Of a stretch of DNA of 64,000 bases, positions 1-13,726 are shown piece by piece. The stretch is from Dryococelus australis (taxonomy: Eukaryota > Arthropoda > Insecta > Phasmatodea > Phasmatidae). Under the pieces are notes generated by a model that saw only the letters and a list, made by a program, of their open reading frames with translations, had not been told where the DNA came from and made no database searches. The DNA lies in contig CM056995.1 of assembly GCA_029891345.1 (NCBI GenBank), positions 78,369,895-78,433,894 of the forward strand, in the 5' to 3' direction. Numbering within the stretch: position 1 is the first letter of the stretch; each line of letters starts with the position of its first letter. The translations under genes and the position numbers were made by a program.

Positions 1-3000
1 TAACTAATGATATAAATGGATGCACGTTAAAACTTTTTTATCCAACTTTTATCGAGTTAATATGTTTGAAGCATGATACTTTTATACTTTTATCTCGTTA
101 AGTGTAAAACCAATTCCCACCATAGTTGGTACACAAGTTGGAAGAAATTTAACTTGTTATTTTAGTTCGATAGACTATACTTTTATTTTCAGAATGCAGC
201 CATTAATAGAAAAGGGCGGCAGTGTACAACTCTAGTGCATATCTTTAGTAAAACAAAATGTTTTAATGAAACTTGGTAAAATGGCAACACGAAAGAATAA
301 TCACATTCAATATTTAGTGAGATTCTTCTGCAAATAAAGTGTGAGAATGAAGCACCTAAATTATTATGCTTGTAATTAATTATTTTCGCAAATTTTTTTT
401 AACGTTTTAGAGCAAAATTAGACATTTATATGTGTTTTACATGAGACCTACTTTTCGTGAATGATTAATAAATCACGCACGTATTCTCAAAACGGTGTCC
501 ATTTGTAACTAAATTTTTAGAAGAGAAATTTAATTTGTTTTGAATAGGTGGGCAAGAGCTGCAATAGAGTTGCAGAAATCTCCCCAAAAGTAATTAATGC
601 TGCAGTAAATGGATAAAGCCCAATTAGTGATGCAATTCTCTCAGTGAGACTAAGCTTAGTTCGCCTTGACATTCAACATCTGGAGCATCCAATGTAGGGA
701 GCAAGGAGTTTAGTAGAAATCCCACAATAAAATTATTAGGAGAAGAATTTGTGATAATGCAGGACATTTTAAATGATACAGCTGATGGCGCCATTCATGG
801 CATGAATTTGAGAAACCATATAGTCACTTTAGCCTAGCGAGTGGGAATAATGTAATGTGACATCTACTGTGATTCTGTATAAGCAACGTACTTTGACGAT
901 TTCAATGCTGTCATGATGCTCACAATTTATTACTTCAGATGTAGGACTACTGGTACCTCCTGAACATCTCAGAAAGCTGCTAAACACAATTTATTTAAGT
1001 AAAAGAACCCGGTTGAGAAAACTGAAATGGATATTCATAGAGTAATACACTAACCTGCCAAGCGGACATCTGGTACTCAGATTTGCTATACAAGCCCAGC
1101 TCGTTACAAGGCAAATTTTAAAATAAATTGTCTTACAAGAAACCAAAGCAATGATGTCCGATTTATATTTGGGCGTGTGTATACATACGCTCATTCCTTG
1201 GAAGGTCCGAACATTATTACTCGAAACTATTTGATTAACTGCACAAAAGAGAAACCTGGAGTTTCAAATTACACTGAATGAAATGGAATCTTGTATTCCT
1301 ATTCAGTCGGTGGACGAATGTTTTATACTTAATTGTTCAGTAAAAATAGCGTATTTTGACTTATTATTTCTATAGAAACATGGTAGTACGAGTGCCATTG
1401 CAATTGTATCAAAAATCTCGTCACGTTTGCGTGCAGCATACCTCAGTAATACTCTGCCTTGTAATCATGGAGAATAAAACTGTATAGGTCTTAAAAATCT
1501 GTGCTTTGTGTTCTTAGACCCTTTGAACTTTATATCAGAGTGTATCAAATTAATGTAGAGAAACAATTATGTTCTCAAAATCGTGTCCTCTATTTCCAAG
1601 CATAAAGACACTGTAATTCAGTGAAAAATGATAGAAATCAGAAATTGCGCAAGAAATATTTTTCTGACTTCATTCATGAAAAAAAAATGTCGCATAGTAT
1701 TGATATGGTTTTTGATATCTGCAAAATAACTGAGGCTTTGCAGGGCAAGATTGTTTTTGGCTCTTAAATATTTTTTTTGGTTAAGGTGCCCATTTTAAGT
1801 TGGCCACCAGATAGCAGACTTCAGTGCTGTGCAGGTGTCTGACTAGTAACGTTTTAACAAGCAACTAATAGAAACGAACATCACTTGGGGTATGAAAACA
1901 TGTCTACAGCTCGTAATAAAATTAATTATCTATGCAATTGGCCAGTGAAAAATGCCAAAATGTGCAGTTTGGACATTCAATTTTAACACAGATGAAATAC
2001 CCTTGGGGTGCTGAGTTGTATACATTGAAACTTGGTCTTAAAATTTAATATTTAAAATAATAGTCACAACTTTACAGTTTTTTGAGTCAGCATTTTTACC
2101 TTAAGTCTGCAACGCAATATAACGTTGCTGTACAGTGCCACACACTATCCACCAGTCGATAACCTTGTGGAAGAAATGAGAGAAAGAAATAGGGTAGTGG
2201 ACAGCTGGGCTTGTTGACCAGTGATGAAGACAAAAAAGAGGGGGGGGGGGGGGTGGAGGAGAGAGACATGCAGAGTGGAAGGAAAATAGGATACAGTGTA
2301 TTTTAGTATATAATTCTTTTGAGTGACCATGGTTTTACAAAACGAAACTAGCTTTCGGTAATAGTAAATATATTAGTGTTCTTATAATTATATTAGTAAA
2401 TATGAAATGAGATAGCTGGTGGAAAAAAACTAGGAAAGAGCACTGAAAGTCTATTCGTACAAAGTAAGCATGAGATCATAATATTTCAATGTTAAATAAA
2501 TTAATAATGATTTACTCATTTGTATGAAAATTAATTTACCCTATACTTTAAAGATTTACTTTAGAGTGAAATCATAAATTTACATAATCATTAGTTAAAT
2601 AATATACAATGTAAAATTGAAAACTGAAATTATACTGAACATGTTTAAAAAATGATGAAAACTTATAAAAATATTTTTATATGTATTTGACCTATATACA
2701 TTAACATTATAAAATGACTATGATATCAATGTTCCTATCTTTAGATATTGTGAGCATAAAAATAGTGTTCAAACAAAAATATTACAGCGCAGAAAAATAA
2801 CAAACATAAAGGGGAAAATAAGGTGCTGATAATCTGAAATTGCTATGCCATGCATACCATTCCTATTTTTAAGTCTAACGATTCATTTATAAATAGTGTA
2901 AGCATAATTTTAATTCCTTCATTTATTTCAGAATTGACAAGTAATTTATAATCTAAAGTAATAGTGGAATGGAGAGATTTGGGCAGCTCTTAACAGCGAG

Positions 3001-4160
3001 GTGTTGAGAGCCAATGAGGGTGAAGCGAGGTGAGTATGGAGCAGCACCGGAATGGAAGGGCGGGAAACGAGAGATCACAGAGAAAACCCGCGGACCAGCG
3101 TTATCGTAAGACACGATTCCCACATGTGAAAATCTGTGAAATTCTTCAAAGTAGCTTTATTTCTGCATTAGATACTAATAGCCTAAAAGGCTATATAATG
3201 AGTAATTTGTTTGAAAAACTGACGAAATAGGCTATGTCGTTAATTTTTTGGGGACACAACATCTTGAAAGCGAATCAATCCGTCCTATTCAGTTTCCACT
3301 CATGATTTCAATTTGTTACTTGGATTACTATTGCGAAACAGATGGTGCTTGGATCCCTATCGCAAAACAGGTGACGCTTGGATCACTATTGCTGAAATGT
3401 AAATATGATATTGGGAGATGGCTCTTGGTTTAACAGCTGTTGTTTGGATCATTTTTGCTAAACTAAAATAGAACTTGTTGGGAGTAATGAAGGGGTAATC
3501 TCAATATTTGTGTTTTGGTGCTTGGACCATTATTGATAGTCACAGTCAAATTAATTTTTTATCTTTTGGTTGAAGGTTATGGTTAATCAACACATCACAT
3601 GTTGCAAAGAGGTATACCACGACCTGGTTGCAGCAAACTGATCTCATCAGTGCTCTAATATTTTCTATGTGATACAAATCTAGCATGTGAGCTGGAGTAC
3701 GACGTAAATACTTGATTAATGAAAATTGATTCAGCATAAAAGCTGCTGACAATATTGATAGTGATAACGTAATTGAAATTGAGTAAATCTTAAATTATAA
3801 CATTGGGCATAATTTTCTGTTTGTACCTGTATAGGTCATAGGCCTAAATTAAATTAGGGTTATATTATTAGTAGTTATATGTAGGTTTAAAAATATTTAA
3901 AGGCATGTTGTAACAACATTCTCACCTTTGGGTTATATTTCGTACTCTTGCTGGAGTTATTTGTAAAAATATTGTATATTTAAATTTTCTCAAAATATGT
4001 AACTAGAATACACTTAGACAGGAATGTGTTATACTGCAAGTATCGAGGCAGTGATGGCCATGCGAGTAGCACATGTCCTTTTAATTCCTATTATTTTTTT
4101 TTTTCAAAGAAGGACTTGTCTCGTACAGTGTGGGGACATTGGATACAGGACAAGCAGCTT
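1..4160. other. AT-rich stretch without recognised gene
   Basis: This region holds only short AT-rich open frames with no family resemblance. A G homopolymer lies near 2238-2252. Nothing resembling an exon of the downstream host gene was found, although an upstream exon must exist because the first recognised exon starts inside a codon. I see no promoter that can be tied to a gene. Confidence 0.5.
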
Positions 4161-4169
4161 GGACAAGCA

Positions 4170-4318
4170 GGAACTGGGAGGGTATCGGCCGTGGCCTACT
4201 TTAAGGAACCATCTCAGCATTCTCTTAGAGTGATTTCGGAACTTCATGGAAAACAGTTAACTCGATAGCCACACCGGAAATAGAACCAGTGTCCTACCGA
4301 ACGCGAATACAATACGTA
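4170..4318 (+). repeat. tRNA-like SINE remnant
   Basis: The sequence contains a run of GGCCTACTTTAAGGAACC type followed by a decayed tRNA B-box-like stretch near 4276-4294 (GGAAATAGAACCAGTGTCC). That order resembles a SINE-like repeat I remember as common in polyneopteran insects. Two overlapping open frames here (4024-4233 and 4026-4268) look protein-like but are best explained by this repeat. The identification is from memory and the copy is degraded. Confidence 0.45.
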
Positions 4319-4324
4319 AAGATG

Positions 4325-5269
4325 CAATGATGGATGAAACTGGAAGACAACTAGGATGATTTATTACTAACTTATACTTATAAATCATTTTAAGCTGTTG
4401 TGGTACGGTGCCATGTTGGTCTCTTCTCGTGTGGTTTATTTTCTTCCTACGTGAGTAAGAACAGGGCAGCCGACGGTTGCGTTCTTTCTAGGCTGTATGC
4501 ACGCGTGTTTGGTTTTTGTTTTTGTACTACAAAACACAACGTATATAAATAACATATTATGGCTCGCACAAATATATAATTTAAAAGCTACAGTACGCCA
4601 AGTGTTCCATTAATTGCTTCCCTCTTAAAAGTTTATCTTCTCTTGACAGCACAAATTAGTTAAATGCTGTTAAATTTTTTTAAGTTATTTGGTTTGTTGA
4701 ATATGTAAAGCATCTTATAGCACTCTTCGTTTAGAGTATTTAGCAGATGTCACTGTATTAACAAGTATAATAGTAGAGAACGCGTCTTCAAGTTGAACTA
4801 ATTTATTCCAGTTTCGTGGTTAATTTAACACCTCTTAAACCAGCGGAAATTTTACTGTCATAACTGCATATGTACATTTTACCATAATCACAAATTGCAT
4901 TGCTTAAACTAATCTTAGCCGTGAATTAAGTAAATTAAGTACATGACTTACATTTTAAATAATTGCTTAACAATCTCATTTGTGGTGATAGTGAATGTTG
5001 TTTTATTATATTTTATGCACTTTGGAGTAATTATTAACATAACAGAAACAAATTTATTCATGTAGCAGTTTGACATTGTTAACTGATGAACGCACGGATT
5101 CAAGTAATTAGGTGGCTTAGGGAAGAATACAAAATGAGTGGAAAGAAGTAATTAAAAAGGGCTTTCAAAGATGTTCCCTTAAATCTGAAATGACTGCAAC
5201 ATCGTTCTCAGAAGTACTTAACTTCCTTATTTGTGTACCAAGCCCTCACTTTGAAATATCTTTACTGCA
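4325..5269. other. AT-rich non-coding stretch
   Basis: No coding or structured signal was recognised here. Confidence 0.5.
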
Positions 5270-6490
5270 TTATAACCGTGTGTACTGTGCTGGTGGATCG
5301 TAAGTCCTCACATTGTTATATGTTGTTGTGAGTGTAACCGTTTCATTGAGTACTTCAATCCGAGGACTGGCTTCATCAACTCCAAACGCATATCCGAGGA
5401 CTTTCAGTGCTGCCCTATAAACTGAGGACTTAGGACATTTCTCACTTTCATTATTATTTTGCATTCTATGCACTGACTTGAATGAGTCCTCACTTTCCAT
5501 GTTAATTTATTTCTGAACAGGTGCTCGGATCGTTCTTTTCATACATTTTGTTTATTTGAGTTTAAAGTTTGCAATTTAGTGGTAGATTTCTCAAGTAATT
5601 TATTTTACTGTGCTTTTGAAATCATTGCTGTGTCTGCTTCTAAAAAATGCTTTAGTTATTCTTGGAATTGTAGTGCAGAAATTAAAATTTAGCGTAAGTT
5701 ATCTGAGCTGTTGCTGTTAAACTAACAATATTGTCTTATTATATTAATAGTTTTTTCGGTTTGGCAACTTTTTTTAATAGTATGTATTTCCCTTAACAAC
5801 AAATATTGTATGTACCAGGATATAAAACAGAATACCAGTTATCATTTTAAAAGCAGTTTGAAACACGTTAAGATTATGTAAAAATATTTAGTAGGCGCAT
5901 ATTCAACGTGTGTAAAAATATGTCCCTGATGGTAAAATTAGTTACAATATATGCTACAATTATTCTGAAAGGCTTGTTACAAGCATCAACGAAAAAAAAA
6001 ATCTTAATAAAAGAGTTAACAATAATGTTATTAAATATAATAGCGTGTGTCATTCTTAAGGGAAGTAAATAAATACAAACTTTGACCCCCTATACATTTG
6101 TAAAAAATAAGATACAAATAAGACAATTTATATATATATATATATTTATTTGAATTTAAATGGAAAATTCTGCTCACGAAATCCTCCAACTGTTGACTAA
6201 TGTGATTTGGATGGTGTTCGTTACAAATCTAAACAAAAACTATCCTTTACACTTAACAGTTTCGTCTTTCACGTCCTCAAATTGTTAAGTCCTCTGTTTG
6301 CACAAAAATATATAAACTACCTTCAACTACCTTTTACACATAATGGTCTCGTCCTTGGAGTCCTCGAATTGTTAAGTCCTCTGTTTGATAAGAAGATGTG
6401 AAAGTCCTCGGATGAGCACTTGGAGTGGCTGAAGACAATACTCAGACTGTAGCACACAATTAAGGTCCTCGCAAATTAAGGTCCTCGCAA
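5270..6490. repeat. Region enriched in GTCCTCG/CGAGGAC motifs
   Basis: GTCCTC or its complement recurs about ten times between 5298 and 6490, which is clearly more than in the flanks. A 76-codon minus-strand frame (5270-5500) overlaps one cluster and has no recognised relatives. The tandem duplication listed separately (6246-6400) belongs to this patch. It may be the remains of an unrecognised transposon. Confidence 0.3.
6246..6400. repeat. Diverged tandem duplication, about 88-bp unit
   Basis: Two copies start near 6246 and 6334. Both contain TTTACACTTAA/TTTACACATAA, then GTCCTC(A/G)AATTGTTAAG and TCCTCTGTTTG. The duplication produces an open frame (6207-6401) that is not evidence of a gene. 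Confidence 0.6.
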
Positions 6491-7334
6491 CATGCGTTAA
6501 GCACGTATGGAGAGAGGTGTGTGTGTGTGTGCACATGTGTGTGCATGCATTGTGTGTGTGTTTATAAGCACACTCATTTCTAAAACTTGGAGACAAATTT
6601 CGGCAGTGTATTTCTGAAAAAATATGACCAAAATGTAAGTACCACTTTTCTCGCCAAGTGATTAATAAGGAAGCTGTGTACTCCTCAAAAATCCTCATTG
6701 AAATTGCTTTATTCTGTATTTTGGTTTGCCTACCTGATATGCAACACACATTCTGTAATACACTTTCTGTTTTGAATGTTCAACATGAATTAGTTGTCAA
6801 GCGGTTCACCTGAGTGTGTTCCGACAAGACTACCTTTTTTTGTTAATTAAGACGTAATGATTCATAAGTTGTCTTTAAAAATGTTCTTAGAACGTAGTGT
6901 TACAAAGTTTGATACAAACATAGGGGGGTATATTGTTGACCACAATTTTAGAGGTCTAAGATCTCCTTAATGCAAAATGGCACTCACAGATTTGTTACTT
7001 AATGTTAATTTGTTCATGATATTTTCAACTAAACACATTTTGTAACGCAAATTTTTTTTGGTTGGGGGGGGGGGGGGATTGAGCTTAGCTCCCTTCATAA
7101 TCACTTTAGGGAATAAGTTGTACATACATTTTCATCTTATATTATTGTTAGGGATTGCTTGTCAAAGTTTGTCCCAATGAAATATAATTTCATTTTGCAT
7201 TAAGTATTAGATAATAATTTTGATAGTAATTTTGTGTATTTTGACCACAGGGAGCTAAAATTTGGTTCATCAGATGTTTTATTTCATTATTACACTCCTG
7301 TCATGTTCTTCCTTTAATCCTTTAACCCTCCCAG
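6491..7334. other. Intronic stretch before first recognised exon
   Basis: A short GT/CA microsatellite lies near 6518-6562 and a G homopolymer near 7063-7077. Otherwise this is AT-rich. The last 20 bases form a pyrimidine-rich acceptor ending CCCTCCCAG at 7334. Confidence 0.5.
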
Positions 7335-7737
7335 TTTTTTACACATTGGAACTGTGCTGGATGATGACACTATTTGGCGGTTTTTTTCTGGGATCTCCCA
7401 TTCTCCCCATCCTAAGATTTTAGTACTGCTCCATATCCATCTTGCTTCACCCTCATTTGCTCTGAAGACCTCACTGTTAAGAGCCTTTGGTGTTGTGAAG
7501 AGGAGTGCTATTGGTGTGGAGTGTGCATGCAGGTTTGCAAGGAAGTGTCATGTTGCAGGTGGCGTGCCTCAGCTGTATGTGCGGGTGCTGGCAAGGCTGA
7601 CAAGCACGTTTCTGTTAGGGGTGAGAGTGGCGAGCCAAGTTGTGCCCACTGTGGTGGTGTCCACGTTTGCCAGTCAACTTGTAGAGCTAGAGGAAATACT
7701 TGCACACTATGCCACTGCCCTGCTCTCCCGCCAGTCC
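7335..7737 (+). CDS. URB2: Exon a of URB2-like nucleolar protein (partial gene)
   Basis: This 403-bp internal exon follows acceptor CCCTCCCAG and ends before donor GTAAGT at 7738. One base completes a split codon, then 134 codons follow to an exact codon end. The product is all-helical in character and contains a segment with V-P-x-L-Y-x(2)-V-L and a later leucine-rich helix. From memory this aligns with the middle of human URB2, where V-P-R-L-F-x(2)-V-L occurs. URB2/Npa2 is a nucleolar factor that works with Npa1/URB1 in early 60S subunit assembly. The upstream exon needed to complete the first codon was not found. An overlapping minus frame (7508-7750) is a shadow. The exon call is firm from splice sites and phase; the family name is moderately sure. 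Confidence 0.65.
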
Positions 7738-10700
7738 GTAAGTTAACCACTTTGCACCCTTTCTACAGATGGCTGATGTTACGATTCAGTACGCTGATAA
7801 AAACAACAGCAAATTTTTAGCATATTTGAGAAACACGATATTCCATGCAAATTGATGTCTTTTGGTTTACATAATATGTACAAATACAGTAATGTGAAGT
7901 GGCCATTAGGCCTTTATTTGATTTGGTTAGTCGCTATCCAAGTGGCCTTTGGTACACATACACATAAGTCTGTTTTGATTGTCTGACGTGTTTTATGTTA
8001 AAGCTCTAAAATGTACTGACACTCCATTGGCTTCAAATCTCCTGTACTTTGGGGTAAAAGTAGTCTAAAACTATTCTGCTGCATGAGTGGCATGTTGAGG
8101 TGCCAGTTATGTTACAGGAAGTCGTGTCCCCTAACATCTGCTGTCTAGTCATAAGTCCTGATCAGAACACCTTCATTTTACAAAAGAAACTAATGGAATG
8201 TGAACACCAGTTTAATGCTTTTTTTCGTGGTAAAATGTGGATTAATGAACAGTATTCATCAGAATAAAAACGACTCTCACATTTTGGCATTGTAGCACTC
8301 GAAGATCAAACTTTTTGGTGTGTTGACCATCATCATCATCTGCTCATAGTTGGATTCACAACAATGTGCATTGGAATGCCTGCTTGAGGGTTTCAGGTTT
8401 TATGGTTTTGAAGACATGGTGCATCTGTGTTTTGAATTGTGACAGTGTTCATCCTGAAAAATTGTTTTCCTTTAAGAGTAATCATAGCCGTTTGTCAACA
8501 TAGAAATTTTGTTTTTCAGCCATTCTTGGATAAGAGTCCAATAATGTTTTATAAGTCTATCTAGTTGAAAGACAATTATGTGAGAAGACCGACTCAATCA
8601 AGTTCTGGCAATGTTCGGCAAGACAGCATGTTAAGGTACTATTATTAATCATTCCTGTATGAGTTTCAAAACTGTGATCATTTCATTGGTTACTCTGGCA
8701 CAAATCGTAACATGAAGGGAATGTTGCTGAATCTGTTCTGAGAAGAGGGAATTTTTCTTGGCTTAGAACTAACATTCTGAGAATGGTAACTAAAATACAC
8801 GTCATATTTATGTGTCATAATCTTACTATGATGTTCTGATATGGGAAACAAAGTAGTTAATTTTTCTATATCATCAGTCATTTCATTAAAACAGTTGTTT
8901 GAGGTGCATAGTAACAGTTTTCACTCCTAAAATGTTGCATGAAGGTTTTTAGAATCTGCGTTTCTTGTAATTGCTTCCTTGTCAGTTTCCATGGTGAATG
9001 AACCATTAATTCATCTAAATAGTCATTGAGGTAATTTAAATGTTTGAGGGGCTTTCCACTACATTTTGTGTTTTAACGCAAGATTTTCTGCTCCAGCTTA
9101 CACAAGATTATCACTTGGGTAGCTGCTGGAAACGGCTAATTTTTTTCTCATTTCTTGATTTGTCTGCCCAGTTTGTGCAGTTTGTCCTTCTCTTTGATTT
9201 CACACACCTATAATGAAACATTCTTCACTTGTGAATGGCTTGTCTCTGTCATGGCTGACAAAGATAAACCAAAGAGAATGTACCTATATAGTTACACATC
9301 TAGAGAGAACATGGGATAGGGCAAGCTGCAAAGCAAGGTGAAGGCCAGCGATCAGTGTTTACTCCCTGATTCATATTCTGGAAGAAAACAAAAATGGCCA
9401 TATTTGGCCATATTCATACTTCAAAAACCTTTCAAAATCGCTATCACTCAAAAAATATTTTACAAAAATTTTGAAATTATTATTTTTGGCTATTCTTTAA
9501 ACCTTTTTGCTGTTAATGCTGTAATTAGTTTTTCTGGGTTTGTAAAATTTTTATTTAAATAAGTATAAAGTAATAATGCTACTCTTAATTTCTGCAAATA
9601 CACAGAGGAAAAAGTATCATCATGGAAACTCGTGTTTTTAAAGATAGGTGGTAATATGAGCATGTGAAATGGAGAGGAAATATCAAATCTTATTTATATA
9701 TATCTGTATCAAAGCACTTCTCTTCATAGTTTTCTATTGATGGCTTGTTAAATTTGGAAAATTTCTCAGCTGCTCATGGCAACGGCAGCTACACCCTTCT
9801 GCATAATCTTTGGAGCACGGTTACACTAAATACTGAATGAAGTAGTGATTATGAATATGTTACTACAGCCATATTCAAACACATTCAGTTCAATAACTAC
9901 CAAAGTGAAATATGTTCTGACATTTCTAAATGAATGCAAAAGAAAATTTAATTGGGTCCAAAACAGTTTTACACAATTATTTATATTCGCTTCCAATTGT
10001 TATTAATGTTGATCTTTTTCTTAAATTTAGTACAGCTAAGCTTACTTTGACTGGGACAGTACAAAGTATATTGCTATCTGACCTGGATTTTATCTGTTTC
10101 AACTAATGCAGAAAATTCCCATCTTTGGCCATCGCACTGTTCATTTACTTCAGAATATGCAGTCGGAGTGCAAAACAGAAGAAAAGCAGTTCTGATTGAC
10201 TTGCACACACACACACATTTTGCTTGTCTCATGTATAGCTTGAACTCCAATGTAGGTCTAGACAACTATCCTTGACAGTTGCTCATAAACACGTAAACTG
10301 CAATAATAATAATAATGTTACTGAAATGTTAATTTTTTTTCTACTGAAGGTCTCTGTAGTTGATAAACATTTACTAATATGAATGAACTTTGTGAGCACG
10401 AAATTCTCTTTTAAAATAGTGTTCAACCAAGCATTTGCTCTTTCATCATTGCCAGGAAACTTAATGATATGCACTTTTAGGCTATCAGTATTATTTCTAT
10501 GACATTGACCAGCACATAATTTAAATCCCTAGGTTTATTATTACACTATAAGCCACATTTTTAAAACCTGCCACATGCATAAACTTAGACTAACCAAGTT
10601 GCCTGTCACATTGACCAATTATGTTTGTCTCATAGTCATGACAATACTACGTTAGCCAATAGAGCTTTTAAAACCTTGAAGTCTTAGTGGTAATGTCTCA

Positions 10701-11095
10701 GCCAACCATAGCATGGATGTTTCTTGGAATCTTGTTTCTTTTTTTTTTTCCATTTGGATCTCAGGACATTTGATATGGATTCAATTAAATCCAGAACTGA
10801 TCTCAACACAAGATCGGACTAAGACATTAAAATTCTCAACGAGCCCTATGCAGGGTCCAGAGCTTGCCTAGACATGCGCTCACTACACACACATCCTCTT
10901 TAGTTCCATGGCTCTCTTGAACTTCTCTGAACTAACTCACACCAGAACATTCACCACCTCTTTGGAGGCCATTCACATTGCAGTAATCAAAAATTCTGAT
11001 AGAAAATAATTTTGAAATGCCTTGTATTTACAGGGAACACTGTGAGGGTGCTGTTGTGATTTACTAGTACAATGATCCAAGGATTTTGTTTACAG
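7738..11095 (+). other. Intron a-b of the URB2-like gene
   Basis: This 3.4-kb phase-0 intron begins GTAAGT and ends TTGTTTACAG. It has a CA microsatellite near 10204-10217. No additional exon was recognised, although vertebrate URB2 has roughly 100 more residues at this point. Either a short exon was missed or the insect protein is shorter. Confidence 0.55.
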
Positions 11096-11320
11096 AATGA
11101 GCTTGAAATGGTGGGACTGTTGGAGATCTGCCATAGTGTAGGGGAATTGCACCTTATGCTCGCCAATTATTGTCCACAAACCTGGAAAATGGGAATGTCA
11201 CAGCCAGACATGAGCATGTACAATTTCTCAGGTCTGCACCCATACATCACCAGTGGACAGTGGAATGTTTTAACACAAAGAATAAATAGCTGTGACCAAG
11301 AGATAGCCAAGGAAATTATT
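11096..11320 (+). CDS. URB2: Exon b of URB2-like nucleolar protein
   Basis: This exon is 225 bp, exactly 75 codons, and starts with N-E-L-E-M. It follows acceptor TTGTTTACAG and ends before donor GTAAGC at 11321. Phase 0 on both sides matches the exons before and after. An upstream stop in the same frame at 11057-11059 rules out a longer open exon. The peptide includes a Q-W-N-V-L-T-Q helix start that I align with a Q-H-W-K-K-I-E-K segment of vertebrate URB2. Homology is inferred from memory; the splice structure is read directly. Confidence 0.65.
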
Positions 11321-11904
11321 GTAAGCACACACTTTAACATCTTGAGTATTTTTTATATATGTGTAATAGGAGGTATGTTTATTTTTGGGCATTTTGACTT
11401 GCATTGCTTGGCTTAAATGTGTGTTGTTTTTAAGTGATGGTATTTATGTCATTTATTACACTAGCAGACAGTCTTAAATAACAACTTACTACTATCGTAA
11501 TTTCCTTTTATTAGAGAATGCATAACACTTTAACCTCTTCATGTATGAATTATGTAAATTTTTATTAACAATTATTAAGTTAATGTTTGGTTAAAGTATA
11601 TCAAAACCAAGTTTCCCAAATTTCTGTAGATTTTTGATAGTTTTATTGATTTGTTGTCATATGCCACTATCATGTATAAATGGACATCATATTAAAATTG
11701 ACATATTAAAAAAAACAGCAGTTATAATATTTTTCAAGTTTAAGAAATTGTTAATTTTTAAACACCTGTTATGAAGATGTTATTCATATAAATAAATTGT
11801 AAAATAACAATGAATTCTCTAATTGTCTGTGCCTCATCAGTGAGCAAGCCTTGTCGCTCTATTCCTACGGAGTTTTCATTGTTACCACGCATCACGAGAC
11901 TAAA
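11321..11904 (+). other. Start of the 10.6-kb intron b-c
   Basis: This intronic stretch lies before the first LTR. It is AT-rich and shows no recognised signal. The intron runs to 21920 and hosts two LTRs, a pogo-like fragment and the nested piggyBac/hAT pair. Confidence 0.5.
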
Positions 11905-13726
11905 AATTGTACTGTCTGCCGACAGCAAGAATGGACGTTCCAGCCAGAAGATTGTACTGTTCACCAGCTGAGCCACTGAGGCTATGCATCCAAGGCATTG
12001 AGTACCACAGCACGCCGCCAGATGGCTCTACCAGTATGTTCTGCCGTATCTTGTTCTTCAAGCCAGCTGGTGAAGTCATGCCTAGAGGAAGCTATGATAC
12101 AGCAACCCCTTCCCCATCGACCACCCCTATCCAGATGACTGAAGGAGAAACATTAGCCAGAGAATAAATAGCAGGTTAGACGCTGGCTCGTAACCAGTCT
12201 TCATTTTCCCCACCCCAAACTTTGCTGGAGATCTTGACCAGTCTGCTCTTTAGCTCCAGTCTACCTTGTTCCTTCACCACATTTATGCTGAAGGAATCAT
12301 TCTACTCTTTGGTCTCCACCATAACTTGTTGCATTAGCTATCCTTCTACCAGCCTTTCTTCACCGCACACTGTGCTGAATAGCCTTACTATTGCCAACAT
12401 CATTTACACTAGACACTGCGGCCCCTGCTGGGTTAACGCAAGTAGTAGTAGTACCAGTTCAATTTAGTTACATAACGCTCTTCTACCCTGCCATTGTTAG
12501 CATAGGACCAGGTTGCCTTCACCTGGCTCGCGTTGGTTAAGCTTCCGTAATTTCTTGCTGACGTTAGGAGGTAGTGCGTCACCATCTTGTTTACTTCCGG
12601 CAAAGGAATAAACAGATGATATAGCCAACTCAGGGGTATCTTTCCTGTAGTAGTAATTCCTCTCTCAGTGAACTTCACGCCCGTCCAAGGGATTGCAGGT
12701 GACCGGGGAAGGTACTTCAAAAACGCAATACACTAGCAGAGTACCTACATGCACATTGGATGGCCACCCTTTCTATGCACCACGGTGTACAGAATGGTAG
12801 AGCCCCGACATTAGGTACTCAGTTTCTTGATGTCAGCTTGCCTGCTCAGTGGATACTCTCTCCACCACACCTCCGTCGCCAGAGTTAGTGGGGGGAGACT
12901 GCCCCTCCTGAGACACTCGCTCATGTGCTGGGACTGTCCATCGGCGAGACCTGACCCTCAGTATTCGCAGCGTTTCGATGCTGAGTGCTGGAACAGGGAT
13001 ACACCTTTGGTTGGCAGACACTGCACGTGGCTGTACACCAGTGTAGGACAACATGTTACCTGCTGTCTTTTCGCGAATGTGAGTGTGTGATTCTGTCTTA
13101 ATGTCCTACTCCCATTGGAGTGGTATCCGAGAGATGGTTAGACAGATGCTCACTGCTTCCTGGCTGCACTCACGAAACTCTCTCCGAGAGATCAAGCCTA
13201 GGCATTGCGCCACTGGCAAAGACCATCTAGAGATTCCCGAGGATACCTTCAAAGCTCCTATTTGTCTGAGCGAAGAAACTCACCCCGTGTTTGCAGTTTT
13301 CTTAAGTGGATAGGACCAGTCCTTAGGAATCACCAATCCATGCCTTTGGGACTTGAGCCGGTGGAACCAATCCCTACGACCAACAAACCCTTCAAACTTC
13401 TGCCAACTGACAAACCTAGCTGAAACTCATGCCAGTCGGAGTTGACACAGGTTAAACAGCCTCCACAGGTTACATGTCGCCCAGTTATACCGCCCAGAGC
13501 AAATTCACTGAAACAACAAAGTTATTCTCATGAACCTGATTTCGTGCCGTGCCGCAAAGCTGCCAGGCCAGTTCTTTACACTGGACATGCTCCAGTACCT
13601 CGTAAAGACTGAATCGTTCCAACCCCCCCCCCCCCCCCCCACTCTCGGGGTGCACCTGACCTAGCATCCACCTCGACTCTGTGACGTCGTGCCGTTCCTA
13701 CGTTACCCTCATGGCGTCGCGCATCA
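11905..13726 (+). mobile_element. Solo or truncated long LTR (copy A1)
   Basis: This sequence aligns over its length with the LTR at about 19548-21358 (shared AGCAAGAATGGACG type start, a TATA/initiator zone near 12165, and a shared 3' third). The 3' end reads GTCGCGCATCA, matching the termini of the other LTRs. The left edge is approximate; I could not find a TG terminus or a target-site duplication, so it may be truncated. There is no primer-binding site after it. A C homopolymer lies near 13622-13640. It carries the LTR reading-frame tail described separately. Confidence 0.6.
13532..13612 (+). pseudogene. LTR-encoded frame, conserved C-terminal block (copy A1)
   Basis: The frame reads EPDFVPCRKAARPVLYTGHA, then six further residues to a stop at 13610-13612. 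The same block occurs at the same relative place in other LTRs of this window. Upstream the frame is broken. An upstream block near 12743-12800 reads roughly H-I-G-W-P-P-F-L-C-T-T-V-Y-R and is also shared. The function is unknown and no domain was recognised. Confidence 0.55.

Noticed and set aside
4024-4268. Protein-like frame ending H-G-K-Q-L-T-R
   Set aside because: It coincides with a SINE-like repeat containing a decayed tRNA B box.
7508-7750. 80-codon minus-strand frame
   Set aside because: It is a shadow of exon a, which has proper splice sites on the plus strand.
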